Position numbers and translations under genes: made by a program. From an uncultured Bacteroidales bacterium (GTDB taxonomy: Bacteria; Bacteroidota; Bacteroidia; Bacteroidales; UBA932), in NCBI GenBank assembly GCA_944323345.1, contig CALUSC010000015.1, positions 1-41,350 on the forward strand: a stretch of DNA of 41,350 nt, in the 5' to 3' direction. Positions within the stretch are counted from its first letter, which is position 1, and the number at the start of each line of letters is the position of its first letter. Shown piece by piece: positions 33,025 through 41,350 of the stretch. Below the pieces are notes generated by a model, which was not told the DNA's origin, did not search any database, and saw nothing but the letters and a program-made list of their open reading frames with translations.

Positions 33025-35139
33025 TTATTCATCCTCATCAACATTCTTGTAACCGCTCTTCTCGATGATCTCCTTGGCCAGGTTAGCAGGAACCTCAGCA
33101 TAGTGATCGAAGGACATCGTACTTGTAGCACGTCCTGAAGATATGGTTCTCAAGATAGTCACGTAACCGAACTGTTCAGCAAGCGGAACGAAAGCCTTCA
33201 CAATCCTGGCGCCGCCCGTAGTCGCATCCATGGCGTTGATCTGTCCGCGACGACGGTTAAGGTCTCCTACGATATCACCCATGTAATCTTCCGGAGTCAC
33301 GACTTCGAGAGACATGATAGGTTCGAGAAGTACCGGTTTGGCTTTCGGACAAGCATGACGGAAAGCCTGGCGTGCGCAGATTTCGAAAGACAGCTGGTCT
33401 GAATCGACAGGGTGGAACGAACCGTCTTTCAGTGTAACCTTGAGGGATGGAACTTCGTATCCTGCAAGGACTCCGTTTGCCATAGCCGACTTGAATCCTT
33501 TCTCTACTGACGGTATGAACTCCTTAGGGACGTTACCGCCTTTCACCTCGTCGATGAACTGGAGTCCGGTAACACCTTCGTCGGCAGGTCCGATCTCGAC
33601 TATGATATCGGCGAACTTACCGCGGCCACCGGTCTGCTTCTTGAAGACTTCGCGGTGATTTACGACAGATGTAATAGCCTCCTTGTAGTTAACCTGAGGT
33701 GCACCCTGGTTGATTTCCACACCGAATTCACGGCGGAGACGGTCCACGATGATATCCAGATGAAGCTCACCCATACCGCTGATGACTGTCTGGCCTGTCT
33801 CGTGGTCTGTCTTCACGGTAAATGTAGGGTCTTCCTCTGCAAGCTTCGCAAGAGCGATGCCCAGTTTGTCCAGATCTTTCTGAGTCTTAGGCTCTACAGC
33901 AAGTCCGATAACCGGATCAGGGAACTCCATAGACTCAAGAGTGATAGGAGAAGTCTCCACGCAGATGGTATCGCCAGTGCGCAGATCCTTGAATCCTACG
34001 GCTGCGCAGATATCGCCGGCCTCCACGAATTCGATAGGGTTCTGCTTGTTGGAGTGCATCTGGTAAAGACGGGCTACACGCTCTTTCTTTCCGGATCTGG
34101 TATTGAGAACGTATGAACCGGCATCAAGACGGCCTGAATATGCCCTGAGGAATGCCAGACGACCTACGAACGGATCGGTAGCAATCTTGAACACCAGAGC
34201 GCAGAACGGCTCTTTTGCATCAGGCTTGCGTTCCTCTTCTTCGCCGGTATTAGGATTCGTACCTGTTACGGCACCCTTGTCGAGCGGAGAAGGAAGATAA
34301 CGCATCACTGCATCGAGAAGGAACTGGACACCCTTGTTCTTGAATGAAGAACCACAGCAGGCAGGTACGATAGACATATCGATCGTAGCCTTTCTGAGAG
34401 CCGTGATAATCTCATCTTCCGAAATGGAATCCGGATCCTCGAAGAACTTCTCCATCAGAGACTCGTCATACTCTGCAGCGGCTTCGATAAGTTTCTCGCG
34501 CCATGCAGCGACATCAGCCTTCATCTCTTCGGGAACGTCAGTGATCTTGTAGTTTACGAGCTCTTCACTGTTATCATAGATTATAGCCTTGTTCGCTATG
34601 AGGTCTACGATACCCTGGAATTTATCTTCTGAACCGATAGGCAGGCAGATAGGGACAGCCCTTGCACCGAGCTTTTCCTTGATTTCATCCACTACTGCGA
34701 GGAAATCGGCACCTACACGGTCCATCTTGTTCACATATGCAATCTTCGGAACCCCGTACTTGTCTGCCTGACGCCATACGGTCTCCGACTGCGGCTGAAC
34801 ACGGCCTACCGCGCAGAAAGTGGCGACAGTACCGTCCAGCACACGGAGAGAACGCTCGACTTCGACAGTGAAGTCCACGTGGCCCGGAGTATCGATCAAG
34901 TTAATCTGATAAGTATCCCCTTTGTAATGCCAGAAAGCGGTAGTCGCAGCTGAAGTGATGGTAATACCACGCTCCTGCTCCTGAACCATCCAGTCCATAG
35001 TGGCAGCTCCTTCGTGCACCTCTCCTATCTTGTGGGTCTTCCCGGTATAGTAGAGAATACGCTCTGAAGTAGTAGTCTTACCGGCATCGATGTGGGCCAT
35101 AATACCGATATTCCTGGTGAATTTAAGATCTCTTGCCAT
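33025..35139 (-). CDS. fusA: elongation factor G
   Basis: EF-G catalyses translocation. The 704-residue protein has the G-domain motifs [19 protein letters not shown] (P loop), [13 protein letters not shown] (switch I), DTPGHVDFT and NKMDR, then domains II to V; domain IV contains [20 protein letters not shown]. The length is normal. The segment [20 protein letters not shown] and the C terminus ([20 protein letters not shown]) are as in bacterial EF-G. It lies in the str operon, 22 bases after rpsG. Confidence 0.98.
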   Translation of the reverse strand: MARDLKFTRNIGIMAHIDAGKTTTSERILYYTGKTHKIGEVHEGAATMDWMVQEQERGITITSAATTAFWHYKGDTYQINLIDTPGHVDFTVEVERSLRVLDGTVATFCAVGRVQPQSETVWRQADKYGVPKIAYVNKMDRVGADFLAVVDEIKEKLGARAVPICLPIGSEDKFQGIVDLIANKAIIYDNSEELVNYKITDVPEEMKADVAAWREKLIEAAAEYDESLMEKFFEDPDSISEDEIITALRKATIDMSIVPACCGSSFKNKGVQFLLDAVMRYLPSPLDKGAVTGTNPNTGEEEERKPDAKEPFCALVFKIATDPFVGRLAFLRAYSGRLDAGSYVLNTRSGKKERVARLYQMHSNKQNPIEFVEAGDICAAVGFKDLRTGDTICVETSPITLESMEFPDPVIGLAVEPKTQKDLDKLGIALAKLAEEDPTFTVKTDHETGQTVISGMGELHLDIIVDRLRREFGVEINQGAPQVNYKEAITSVVNHREVFKKQTGGRGKFADIIVEIGPADEGVTGLQFIDEVKGGNVPKEFIPSVEKGFKSAMANGVLAGYEVPSLKVTLKDGSFHPVDSDQLSFEICARQAFRHACPKAKPVLLEPIMSLEVVTPEDYMGDIVGDLNRRRGQINAMDATTGGARIVKAFVPLAEQFGYVTILRTISSGRATSTMSFDHYAEVPANLAKEIIEKSGYKNVDEDE

Positions 35140-35161
35140 TTGTTCTTAACTTAATTGGGGA

Positions 35162-35638
35162 TTAGAAACGGAAATGTGCAAATGCCTTGTTGGCCTCTGC
35201 CATCCTGTGCATATCTTCTTTTCTCTTGAATGCCGCACCCTCGCAGTTGTATGCAGCGATGATTTCGGCACAAAGTTTTTCTGCCATCGAGTGGCCGGAA
35301 CGCTTGCGGGCGAATACGATCATATTCTTCATGGAAAGCGAAATTTTTCTTTCCGGGCGCACCTCGGTAGGCACCTGGAAGTTAGCTCCACCGATCCTGC
35401 GGCTCTTCACCTCGACCTGAGGCGTCACATTCTCAAGAGCTTTCCTCCATATATCCAGAGGAGCCTTGTCAGAATCTTTCATCTTCTCGCCTACCATGTC
35501 TATGGCATCATAAAAAATAGAATACGCGATACTCTTCTTCCCCTGCAACATAAGATTGTTCACGAAACGCGTAACCATCACGTCGTGATACTTAGGATCT
35601 GGAAGTAGAATCCTCTTCTTAGGCTTCGTTTTTCTCAT
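35162..35638 (-). CDS. rpsG: 30S ribosomal protein S7
   Basis: S7 nucleates assembly of the 30S head. The 158-residue product has [40 protein letters not shown], the signature [20 protein letters not shown] and the C-terminal block [20 protein letters not shown]. The length is normal. It lies between rpsL and fusA. Confidence 0.98.
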   Translation of the reverse strand: MRKTKPKKRILLPDPKYHDVMVTRFVNNLMLQGKKSIAYSIFYDAIDMVGEKMKDSDKAPLDIWRKALENVTPQVEVKSRRIGGANFQVPTEVRPERKISLSMKNMIVFARKRSGHSMAEKLCAEIIAAYNCEGAAFKRKEDMHRMAEANKAFAHFRF

Positions 35639-35666
35639 TGTTCTGAAAAATTAAAATAAATGATGA

Positions 35667-36050
35667 TTACTTCTTAGATTTCTTCGGTCTCTTGGCACCG
35701 TAGAGAGAACGTGACTGAGTCCTTCCCTCGACACCTGCCGTATCCAAAGCTCCTCTAAGGATGTGGTAACGTACACCCGGAAGGTCCTTGACACGACCGC
35801 CCCTTACGAGCACGATAGAGTGCTCCTGGAGGTTGTGTCCCTCGCCCGGAATGTAAGCATTGACCTCTTTGGAGTTGGTAAGACGTACACGGGCTACCTT
35901 ACGCATCGCTGAGTTAGGTTTCTTAGGTGTCGTAGTGTAGACACGCACGCATACGCCTCTCCTCTGAGGGCAAGCATCCAACGCACGAGATTTACTCTTG
36001 ATTTCGATAACCTCGCGCCCTTTGCGAACTAATTGTTGAATTGTAGGCAT
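35667..36050 (-). CDS. rpsL: 30S ribosomal protein S12
   Basis: S12 monitors decoding accuracy. The 127-residue product has [20 protein letters not shown], the [13 protein letters not shown] block and [20 protein letters not shown]. The lysine pair in TPKKPNSA, the site of streptomycin-resistance substitutions, is the ordinary sensitive form. It is the first gene of rpsL-rpsG-fusA-rpsJ and has a consensus -7 box upstream. Confidence 0.98.
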   Translation of the reverse strand: MPTIQQLVRKGREVIEIKSKSRALDACPQRRGVCVRVYTTTPKKPNSAMRKVARVRLTNSKEVNAYIPGEGHNLQEHSIVLVRGGRVKDLPGVRYHILRGALDTAGVEGRTQSRSLYGAKRPKKSKK

Positions 36051-36101
36051 AAATGATTGTAAATCTTTAATTTATGTTTCCTTTCCCAAACTTTGGGGCT
36101 G

Positions 36102-36109
36102 CAAATATA
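36102..36109 (-). promoter_or_regulatory. -7 box of the str operon
   Basis: TATATTTG on the minus strand, 52 bases before the rpsL ATG, with GTTG 19 bases upstream as -33 element. The -33 element lies within the right-hand half of the inverted repeat at 36124-36159, so a hairpin or a bound protein there could affect this promoter (inference). Confidence 0.6.
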
Positions 36110-36123
36110 CTTATAAAAATTTA

Positions 36124-36159
36124 ATTATCAACAATTTTTGCGTCAAAATTGTTGATAAT
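36124..36159. repeat. perfect 15-bp inverted repeat upstream of rpsL
   Basis: ATTATCAACAATTTT (36124-36138) and its exact complement AAAATTGTTGATAAT (36145-36159) flank a 6-base loop, TGCGTC. It covers the -33 region of the str promoter. It could be an operator or a transcribed hairpin. Confidence 0.8.
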
Positions 36160-36270
36160 AAAAATCCTCCTAACCCCCGGCACCCCCTATTAGGGGGAAT
36201 TTCGCTCCTTCCTGTCGCGGTCCCTCCGGGACTTGTTAAGTTTGCGTCAAAATTGTTGATAATAAAAATC
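36137..36270. repeat. 30-bp direct repeats in the rpsL/ChaN intergenic region
   Basis: An exact 30-base sequence occurs at 36137-36166 and 36241-36270, beginning TTTGCGTCAAAATTGTTGAT. Each copy is followed by a C-rich stretch and later by CTATTAGGGGGAAT or CTATCAGGGGGAAT, so two similar units are arranged in tandem. Within them lie palindromes: CCCCCTA-T-TAGGGGG (36183-36197), GTCCC-TCC-GGGAC (36220-36232) and GAATGTCC-ACA-GGACATTC (36296-36314). The 300-base region 36051-36353 holds no gene that I can support. Confidence 0.75.
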
Positions 36271-36353
36271 ATCCCGACCCCGGCCGTTCACTTTCGAATG
36301 TCCACAGGACATTCTCATAAACCGTTCACGACCTATCAGGGGGAATCCCGGAG

Positions 36354-37253
36354 CTAATAACTCATCGTCATATCCACAGGGACGCAGACTATGAAGTCCG
36401 CCCTTCCCAGATTCTCCTCGCCGAGGGCACTGATATCGTCCTGACGGACACAGCAAACCGTCATGACAGTCTTTCCAGGACAATATTTATGGAAATACGG
36501 AATAATCCCGCCATGAAAATCCGAATGGAAGTTCCCGTTGTAATGAATGAACCTGCGTCCGGGATTCTGAGCTATGCTCCAGGCCATGGTGGCATCCTTG
36601 AGAGCCTGGGCTTCCGCAAAATACGATTTCTCACCGTCGGAACCGCTGATAAGTTTCATGAAGCCGAACATCGCCTCATCCTCCTCCGAAGCCTCGAAAT
36701 CTATCGGAAGCGGCGCCATCAGTGACCGTGCCTCCGCCGGCAGTTTCTCCAGTGCCTCCAGACCATGGTCCTTCACATACGAAGCGTAACGCCTCGGCAC
36801 ATTGGTAGCCACGAACTCCAGGCCTTTCTCCCTGGCGAAGGACAGCAGAGGATAATAATCCGTATAATAATTGTCCCATAGCTTGGCCTCGCTCTCGAAC
36901 TTGTCGGAAGATATCATACCGGTCACGTACTCATTCACCAGAAGCTGGTTATCGGTCTCGAACATCTCGGCTCCGAGGACCAGTCCGTCCGGATCCTTCT
37001 CCCATAAGTCGCGCGTAAGTTCATATTCTATCCAATGCGCGACAGGGCAGTTGTGCGTCTCACCTATAAATATTACGTCCGCACCAGCCAACGCTTTCAG
37101 CATCAGACCGTAATCCGCCCGTTTCCCGTCTCCTTCAAACACGGCATAAGCCGGCTTGTCCTGTGCCTGTACGGCAATATTGGCGGTCATGACCGCCAAT
37201 ATCAAAAATAAAATCTTTACCGTCTTTTCCATCGTAACAGTATGTTTAGCCAT
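36354..37253 (-). CDS. ChaN family haem-binding-like protein, secreted
   Basis: ChaN (PF04187) is an iron-regulated, haem-binding protein described in Campylobacter next to a TonB receptor. The 299-residue protein has a signal peptide starting at the second ATG (MEKTVKILFLILAVMTANIA) and the family blocks IFIGETHN (61-68), LVLGAEMFETDNQ (91-103), QALKDATMAWSI (216-227) and HYNGNFHSDFHGGI (237-250). The first ATG overlaps the M16 stop by 8 bases; the second (37232) is a good alternative and leaves the signal peptide intact. The predicted location is the periplasm or envelope. Haem binding itself is not shown by the sequence. Confidence 0.88.
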   Translation of the reverse strand: MAKHTVTMEKTVKILFLILAVMTANIAVQAQDKPAYAVFEGDGKRADYGLMLKALAGADVIFIGETHNCPVAHWIEYELTRDLWEKDPDGLVLGAEMFETDNQLLVNEYVTGMISSDKFESEAKLWDNYYTDYYPLLSFAREKGLEFVATNVPRRYASYVKDHGLEALEKLPAEARSLMAPLPIDFEASEEDEAMFGFMKLISGSDGEKSYFAEAQALKDATMAWSIAQNPGRRFIHYNGNFHSDFHGGIIPYFHKYCPGKTVMTVCCVRQDDISALGEENLGRADFIVCVPVDMTMSY

Positions 37254-40107
37254 TGTCCTGGAAAGGACCTATAGACAATATCATATATCTGTCAGTATCA
37301 AAGCAATTCCTGAATTCATCCCTGAGTTCTGAGGCAGTAATGCTTTCCAGGACAGCCTCATACATATCCATTTCCACGAGTGTCTCGTCATTACGCAACT
37401 GGCGGACAAGATGGCTCTTCCAGTTCGCCGTGGCATCTTCCTCCAGATACGAACGCTTGTTTACTATGAATATCTGTTTCAATGTGTTCAATTCCTTGTC
37501 CGACACCTTTTTGCGCTGCAGTTCCTCTATGATCTCGTCGAGGATTTCATGCACGCGGCCTGTGTTGTTCCTGTCCACGGAAGCATTGATATCCATATAG
37601 AAAATGCTGTCAGGAGAGGCATTGTAGAAAAGTGAGGCATACGGAGAATATACCAGTGATTCCTGCTCCCGCAGGACTGTCAGCAGCCGGTTCCTGATAA
37701 GGTTGTTCATCAGCTTGAGTTTCAGTCCGGAGCGCAATGACGGCTCATACTTGCCGAACCTTATGTAGTCGAACATCGTCTGCGACTCGTTCGCATTCGG
37801 GAACTCACGCTTCACCGTGACTTCCGGCAGAGTAAAATGGGACGGGCCCATCCTGTTCGGACTGTCACTGCGCGGAATCCGTCCGAATACAGGAACAGCC
37901 TCTCTGAGAAGACTGTCCACATCGAAGTCCCCGCAGATGACACACGTCATGGCGTCAGGATTCGAAAAAAGATCCTTGTAACAGACAGCCAGGGAGTCGA
38001 GGCTGAGCGTCTCCAGCTCCTCTTTCGTCATCCGGGTCCGCCTGCCGTACATCAGGTTTCCCATAAGACTGTCTATCTGCATATTGAGCTGCCTCACCAC
38101 ATCCTGTTTCATAAGTCTGGTCAGATAGGACTCTTCCCCGAATCTTTCCAGTTCTTCCTGACGGATTTCTTCAAAACCCTCATAGTCGAGAGACGGATTC
38201 ATCATGCGCTCATATACAAGGTTGAAAAGCAGGCGCATATTCCGTGTCGGGGCTGACGCTATCATCCCGTGCCAGTAAGACTCGATGCCGAGCAGCAGTC
38301 CTATGCCGTTTTCGGCCATGACCGACCTGTAGACATCATCGTCCACGCCTTCGATTCCGCCCAATTCCATATAGCCTGCCAGTCCCTCATATCTCGCGTA
38401 TTCATCTTCCGGCACCCGCGAAAGTCCGCCAGGCGCGAAAGTCTGCATCTGAATCCTGCCTTCCTCGTCACGGGTAGGTCTCAGGACCAGGCGGAATCCG
38501 TTTTTCAGGAGGACATCCGTAACGGCAATGTTCCGGTAGAACAGCATATTCGCTATCATATCCTCGCCTGACGGCCTCTCTTCCAGCAGGAAAGCAGGGA
38601 TAACAGTCCGCGCAGCCTCATCCTGCGGCTCGTCCGGCACGAAAACATAAGGCTCGCATTCTGTCTCCGAAGCCTCCGCCATAAGGGCTTCAACATCGGC
38701 ATCATCGAAACCGGAAGTGGAAAGAGGACTGTATTTACAAGCCACCAGGGCACATTTCCCCGCAGCATCCAACCATTCAGACAGAATCTTCCGCAAATCT
38801 TCCGAAGTGGTGGACCGCAGTTCTTTCTCCACGAAAGCCACCTGCGCAGGATCCGTCACGTCAATGTCTCCGAAAAGCACGGCATCGGCTATGTTGTCGC
38901 AAATCATCGACGAACTGGAGGAAGACGGAACATAAATCCCCACGGACTCCCTGAGCTGCTCCATCTCCCCGTCCTGGAATCCGTCGCGGGAAAGACGGTA
39001 CAGTTCCGCCATCACATCCGTAAAGCATTCAGACACATCTTCTTTTCCGTCGCCAGAGATGGAAACCACGAAATGTTCCTTGTCGGCAAAATACCAGTTG
39101 TTCGAAATGGTGGCATACCTTCCGGTCTCATACAGCCGGGAAGAAATTCCCTTGACCAGCATCCTGTTCCGTCCGAACATTACGGCATCCCCCAGAGTCC
39201 GCCTCATCACCGCTGTATGAGGGACTATGAGTTCGAAGCTCATGCTGCGCGCCATGGTATCGGTGACATTCTTCACTGTCACTCCATCCGCATATTCCAG
39301 AAGAGACTCGTCATATTCCGGCGAGACCGTCGGCTTCAGAGGGCCGAGAATCTTTTTTATCCTCATCTCCACGTCATCGCCATACACATCACCCACAACG
39401 GCCACTGTAGCCCTGTCGAGAGTGTACCACGTATCATGGAAATCCCTCAATATCTCCGGAGTAATCCTGTCTATATCTTCTTCAGTACCCAGAGGAATAC
39501 CTTCGCTGTAGCGTCCCGTGCCTATCTTAAGGTCATAAAACTCATCCCCGACATCATATCCGCGCAGTTCCTCCTTGATCACGCCCTTTTCTCTCTCCAC
39601 CTTCTGTCTTGCGATAGTGATATCCGTGAGCCAGTCCTTGAGAATCAGCAGCGCACGGTCCAGATTCTCCGGGTCGTCGGAAGGCATGGAAAACATGTAG
39701 ATAGTCCTGTCATAGCCGGTAAAGGCATTGATACCTATACCGTACTGGACTCCCAGAGACTCCAGATACTCCACCAGCTTCCGCTTCGGGAAATGACGTG
39801 TCCCTCCGAAAGCCATGTGCTCCAGAAAATGCGCAGCCCCCCTGTTCCCGTCAGTCTCCATCATCGATCCTGTCCTGAAAATCAGGCGGAATTCGATCAT
39901 CCTCGACGGGGACTGGTTTTCGACTATGACATAATCCAGGCCGTTGGCCAATGTATTCTCCACTATTCCTGCCGGAGGCAATACCGGCTCTTCCCATGTT
40001 TTTCCGTACGCACTGCCCTCAGAGAAAGACTGCTCCGAGGCACCGGCCCCGAAACAGTCCATCATGGCAGCGACAGCTGCAGCTGTCAATATCAGTTCTT
40101 TCCTCAT
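37246..40107 (-). CDS. M16 family zinc peptidase, secreted (second copy)
   Basis: The 953-residue protein has a signal peptide (ILTAAAVAAMMDCFGAGASE) and the zinc set H93, E96, H97 in HFLEHMAFGG with third ligand E173 in EREKGVIKEE. The second domain includes GLKLKLMNNLIRNRLLTVLR and ESLVYSPYASLFYNASPDS. It is a different paralogue from the enzyme at 20220-23051, sharing architecture but not close sequence. It is flanked by a lipoprotein gene upstream and the ChaN-like gene, overlapping it, downstream. Confidence 0.94.
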   Translation of the reverse strand: MRKELILTAAAVAAMMDCFGAGASEQSFSEGSAYGKTWEEPVLPPAGIVENTLANGLDYVIVENQSPSRMIEFRLIFRTGSMMETDGNRGAAHFLEHMAFGGTRHFPKRKLVEYLESLGVQYGIGINAFTGYDRTIYMFSMPSDDPENLDRALLILKDWLTDITIARQKVEREKGVIKEELRGYDVGDEFYDLKIGTGRYSEGIPLGTEEDIDRITPEILRDFHDTWYTLDRATVAVVGDVYGDDVEMRIKKILGPLKPTVSPEYDESLLEYADGVTVKNVTDTMARSMSFELIVPHTAVMRRTLGDAVMFGRNRMLVKGISSRLYETGRYATISNNWYFADKEHFVVSISGDGKEDVSECFTDVMAELYRLSRDGFQDGEMEQLRESVGIYVPSSSSSSMICDNIADAVLFGDIDVTDPAQVAFVEKELRSTTSEDLRKILSEWLDAAGKCALVACKYSPLSTSGFDDADVEALMAEASETECEPYVFVPDEPQDEAARTVIPAFLLEERPSGEDMIANMLFYRNIAVTDVLLKNGFRLVLRPTRDEEGRIQMQTFAPGGLSRVPEDEYARYEGLAGYMELGGIEGVDDDVYRSVMAENGIGLLLGIESYWHGMIASAPTRNMRLLFNLVYERMMNPSLDYEGFEEIRQEELERFGEESYLTRLMKQDVVRQLNMQIDSLMGNLMYGRRTRMTKEELETLSLDSLAVCYKDLFSNPDAMTCVICGDFDVDSLLREAVPVFGRIPRSDSPNRMGPSHFTLPEVTVKREFPNANESQTMFDYIRFGKYEPSLRSGLKLKLMNNLIRNRLLTVLREQESLVYSPYASLFYNASPDSIFYMDINASVDRNNTGRVHEILDEIIEELQRKKVSDKELNTLKQIFIVNKRSYLEEDATANWKSHLVRQLRNDETLVEMDMYEAVLESITASELRDEFRNCFDTDRYMILSIGPFQDNG

Positions 40108-40129
40108 CCTGTAGGTTTATCCGTCTTTC

Positions 40130-40183
40130 GAGGCCGACTCAAAAGGGTATTTAAGCCTTGAAATTCCTCCTTTTGGGCCAGCC
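40130..40183. repeat. short, internally deleted copy of the 121-bp repeat element
   Basis: Bases 40130-40152 are the exact complement of the right end of the 29218-29338 element, and 40153-40174 match the complement of its left part (AAGCCTTGAAATTCCTCCTT). The last few bases diverge. About 65 internal bases, including the central palindrome, are missing. It lies between the M16 gene and the upstream lipoprotein gene, in opposite orientation to the full copy. Confidence 0.75.
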
Positions 40184-40192
40184 CGATATTTT

Positions 40193-41350
40193 TTATTCGT
40201 TAGGAGTGTATGTAGCTACGACTTTCGAATAGTCATATTCATTGTAGTTGTAGATACAGAAAGTGAATGTCATCTTTTCAGCTGAAATTTCCGCACTGGA
40301 AGCTGTCCAGTTCCCGCATTCATAGTAGTCTTCGGAAACATCATCCGTGTTCAGATAAAAATCCGGATTCACAGTGGCGTCATACAGCCAGTCAGGATAT
40401 GCTTCGGTTCCGATAGTTCCGGCTTCCAAAGCAGCCTTTTCCCTATCGTATGCAGAGAATGCAAATTCAAACGGCACTTTATGCTGCGTCACCTCATCAC
40501 CGTAACTGTCGGTAAATGTAACATCGGTCAGGAATTCCACTTTTTTGTCTGTCCCCGGCATGATACCATCCAGAGACATGGAGAAGATTTCATCCGAATC
40601 GGCTGTCCAGTTTATGGCCTTGAGAAGCTGCGTATAACTCGGTGCGTATTCGGCTTCCGATTCAGCCCAGTAAGGATTGTCGATAGTATTTGCCTTCAGC
40701 TTGCTGTACAGAGTTTCCTGAAGTCCCATAGGATTATCGGTCATTTTCAGCACAGGCTGGTCTGTTGTGGATTCTTCAGCAAGCGTAATGGCTGTAATAC
40801 CCGTCAGAGTCACTGCAGGAAGAGGAATGTCTGAATCCTGGCTTGAAGCCGTATAGACAGTGCTGACTTTCACCAGACCCAGATACTTCGACAGGTCGAT
40901 ACCCGTAGCGGTCTTGTAGGCTTCGATGATAGCCATCTGATCATCGGTCAGGTCCGGCACTGCAGAAGAATTCACAGTGAATGTGAAGTCTTTGTCCCAC
41001 TTGACATTCTCAGGAAGTACGGTGGACTCGTCCAGTGAAATCCTGAAATTCATGGAATTCTCCGTGAGCTCGGCACTCTTCACGGTCACGGACCCGGACC
41101 TTTCTCCTGCAGGAATCGTCACAGGATTCCCTTCGAGAGTTATGATGCCGTCAGTATCGTCAGTTTTCAATGTCAGTGTCAGATCCTGGTCCAGCGCAGT
41201 GGTCAGGACTACCGAAATTTCGAGAGACGCATTGTCATACATCGAGCTGGATTCAGAATCCAGATAAATGTAGTTGGTTCCCTCATAGCCTGTCTCAGGC
41301 TCTTCGCAGGAAGTCATTCCTGCGGACATTGCTGCGGCCACGCAGCACCA
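40193..41350 (-). CDS. lipoprotein of unknown function, 5' end beyond the window
   Basis: The readable part is about 385 residues. The reading frame continues to the window edge through the signal peptide (CCVAAAMSAGMTSC), so the true start is outside. The lipobox cysteine is followed by EEPETG. The first domain (TNYIYLDSESSSMYDNASLE to about residue 110) resembles a Calx-beta or BACON-like beta fold. The C-terminal half (about 130-382) has a TDDQMAIIEAYKTATGIDLS helix and a beta-rich tail ending VVATYTPNE. I do not recognise the family with confidence; a DUF4929-like lipoprotein is possible. It is probably cotranscribed with the M16 and ChaN genes. Confidence 0.7.
   Translation of the reverse strand, partial: WCCVAAAMSAGMTSCEEPETGYEGTNYIYLDSESSSMYDNASLEISVVLTTALDQDLTLTLKTDDTDGIITLEGNPVTIPAGERSGSVTVKSAELTENSMNFRISLDESTVLPENVKWDKDFTFTVNSSAVPDLTDDQMAIIEAYKTATGIDLSKYLGLVKVSTVYTASSQDSDIPLPAVTLTGITAITLAEESTTDQPVLKMTDNPMGLQETLYSKLKANTIDNPYWAESEAEYAPSYTQLLKAINWTADSDEIFSMSLDGIMPGTDKKVEFLTDVTFTDSYGDEVTQHKVPFEFAFSAYDREKAALEAGTIGTEAYPDWLYDATVNPDFYLNTDDVSEDYYECGNWTASSAEISAEKMTFTFCIYNYNEYDYSKVVATYTPNE

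Noticed and set aside
39073-40161. 362-codon open frame on the plus strand
   Set aside because: It is antisense to the second M16 peptidase, rich in His, Arg and Pro as reverse-strand shadows are, and has no promoter.

Overview
The window looks like a chromosomal segment of a Bacteroidales bacterium (Bacteroidota). I cannot name the genus. The evidence is a set of Bacteroidota-restricted families (DUF4270, DUF4294, DUF3098, DUF4876, DUF6850, S46 dipeptidyl-peptidase, a TonB-dependent receptor with a carboxypeptidase-like N-terminal domain), lipoproteins starting Cys-acidic, and ten gene starts preceded by a TAnnTTTG -7 box, the hallmark of the Bacteroidota primary sigma factor. There are no IS elements, prophage, CRISPR array or rRNA genes.

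Layout. (1) 21-7478, minus strand: a dense ribosomal run rplP-rpmC-rpsQ-rplN-rplX-rplE-rpsN-rpsH-rplF-rplR-rpsE-rpmD-rplO-secY-map-infA, started by its own promoter just upstream of rplP. (2) 7.7-14.1 kb: a DUF4294 gene (plus) converging on and overlapping an ftsX-DUF3098-uppP-lpxH-like envelope operon (minus); divergently from ftsX, a truncated starch-synthase-like gene and a DUF4270 lipoprotein gene; then acpP behind a shared bidirectional terminator. (3) 14.15-29.1 kb, minus strand: a tightly packed row read as TonB-dependent receptor, DUF4876 lipoprotein, DUF6850 barrel, M16 peptidase, membrane polyferredoxin, S46 dipeptidyl-peptidase, uvrC. (4) 29.2-32.5 kb: a palindromic repeat element, a C69 dipeptidase, a VapD toxin preceded by an unannotated 59-residue candidate antitoxin, and a CAU-anticodon tRNA. 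(5) 32.7-36.05 kb, minus strand: rpsL-rpsG-fusA-rpsJ. (6) 36.35 kb to the end, minus strand: a lipoprotein gene running off the window, a second M16 peptidase, and a ChaN-family haem-binding-like protein.

How the parts fit. In Bacteroides-type genomes the str, S10 and spc ribosomal operons form one block. Here rpsJ and rplP lie 25 kb apart on the same strand, and rplC, rplD, rplW, rplB, rpsS, rplV and rpsC are not between them. The intervening DNA is mainly peptide handling (M16, S46, C69) and a TonB-dependent uptake locus with a redox membrane protein. A ChaN-like protein beside a second M16 protease lies on the other side of the str genes. The most interesting candidate system is the TonB receptor/DUF4876/DUF6850/M16/polyferredoxin/S46 operon, which could import and process a peptide-linked or metal-containing ligand; that function is inference. 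The VapD module with a non-VapX-like partner is a second, smaller candidate.
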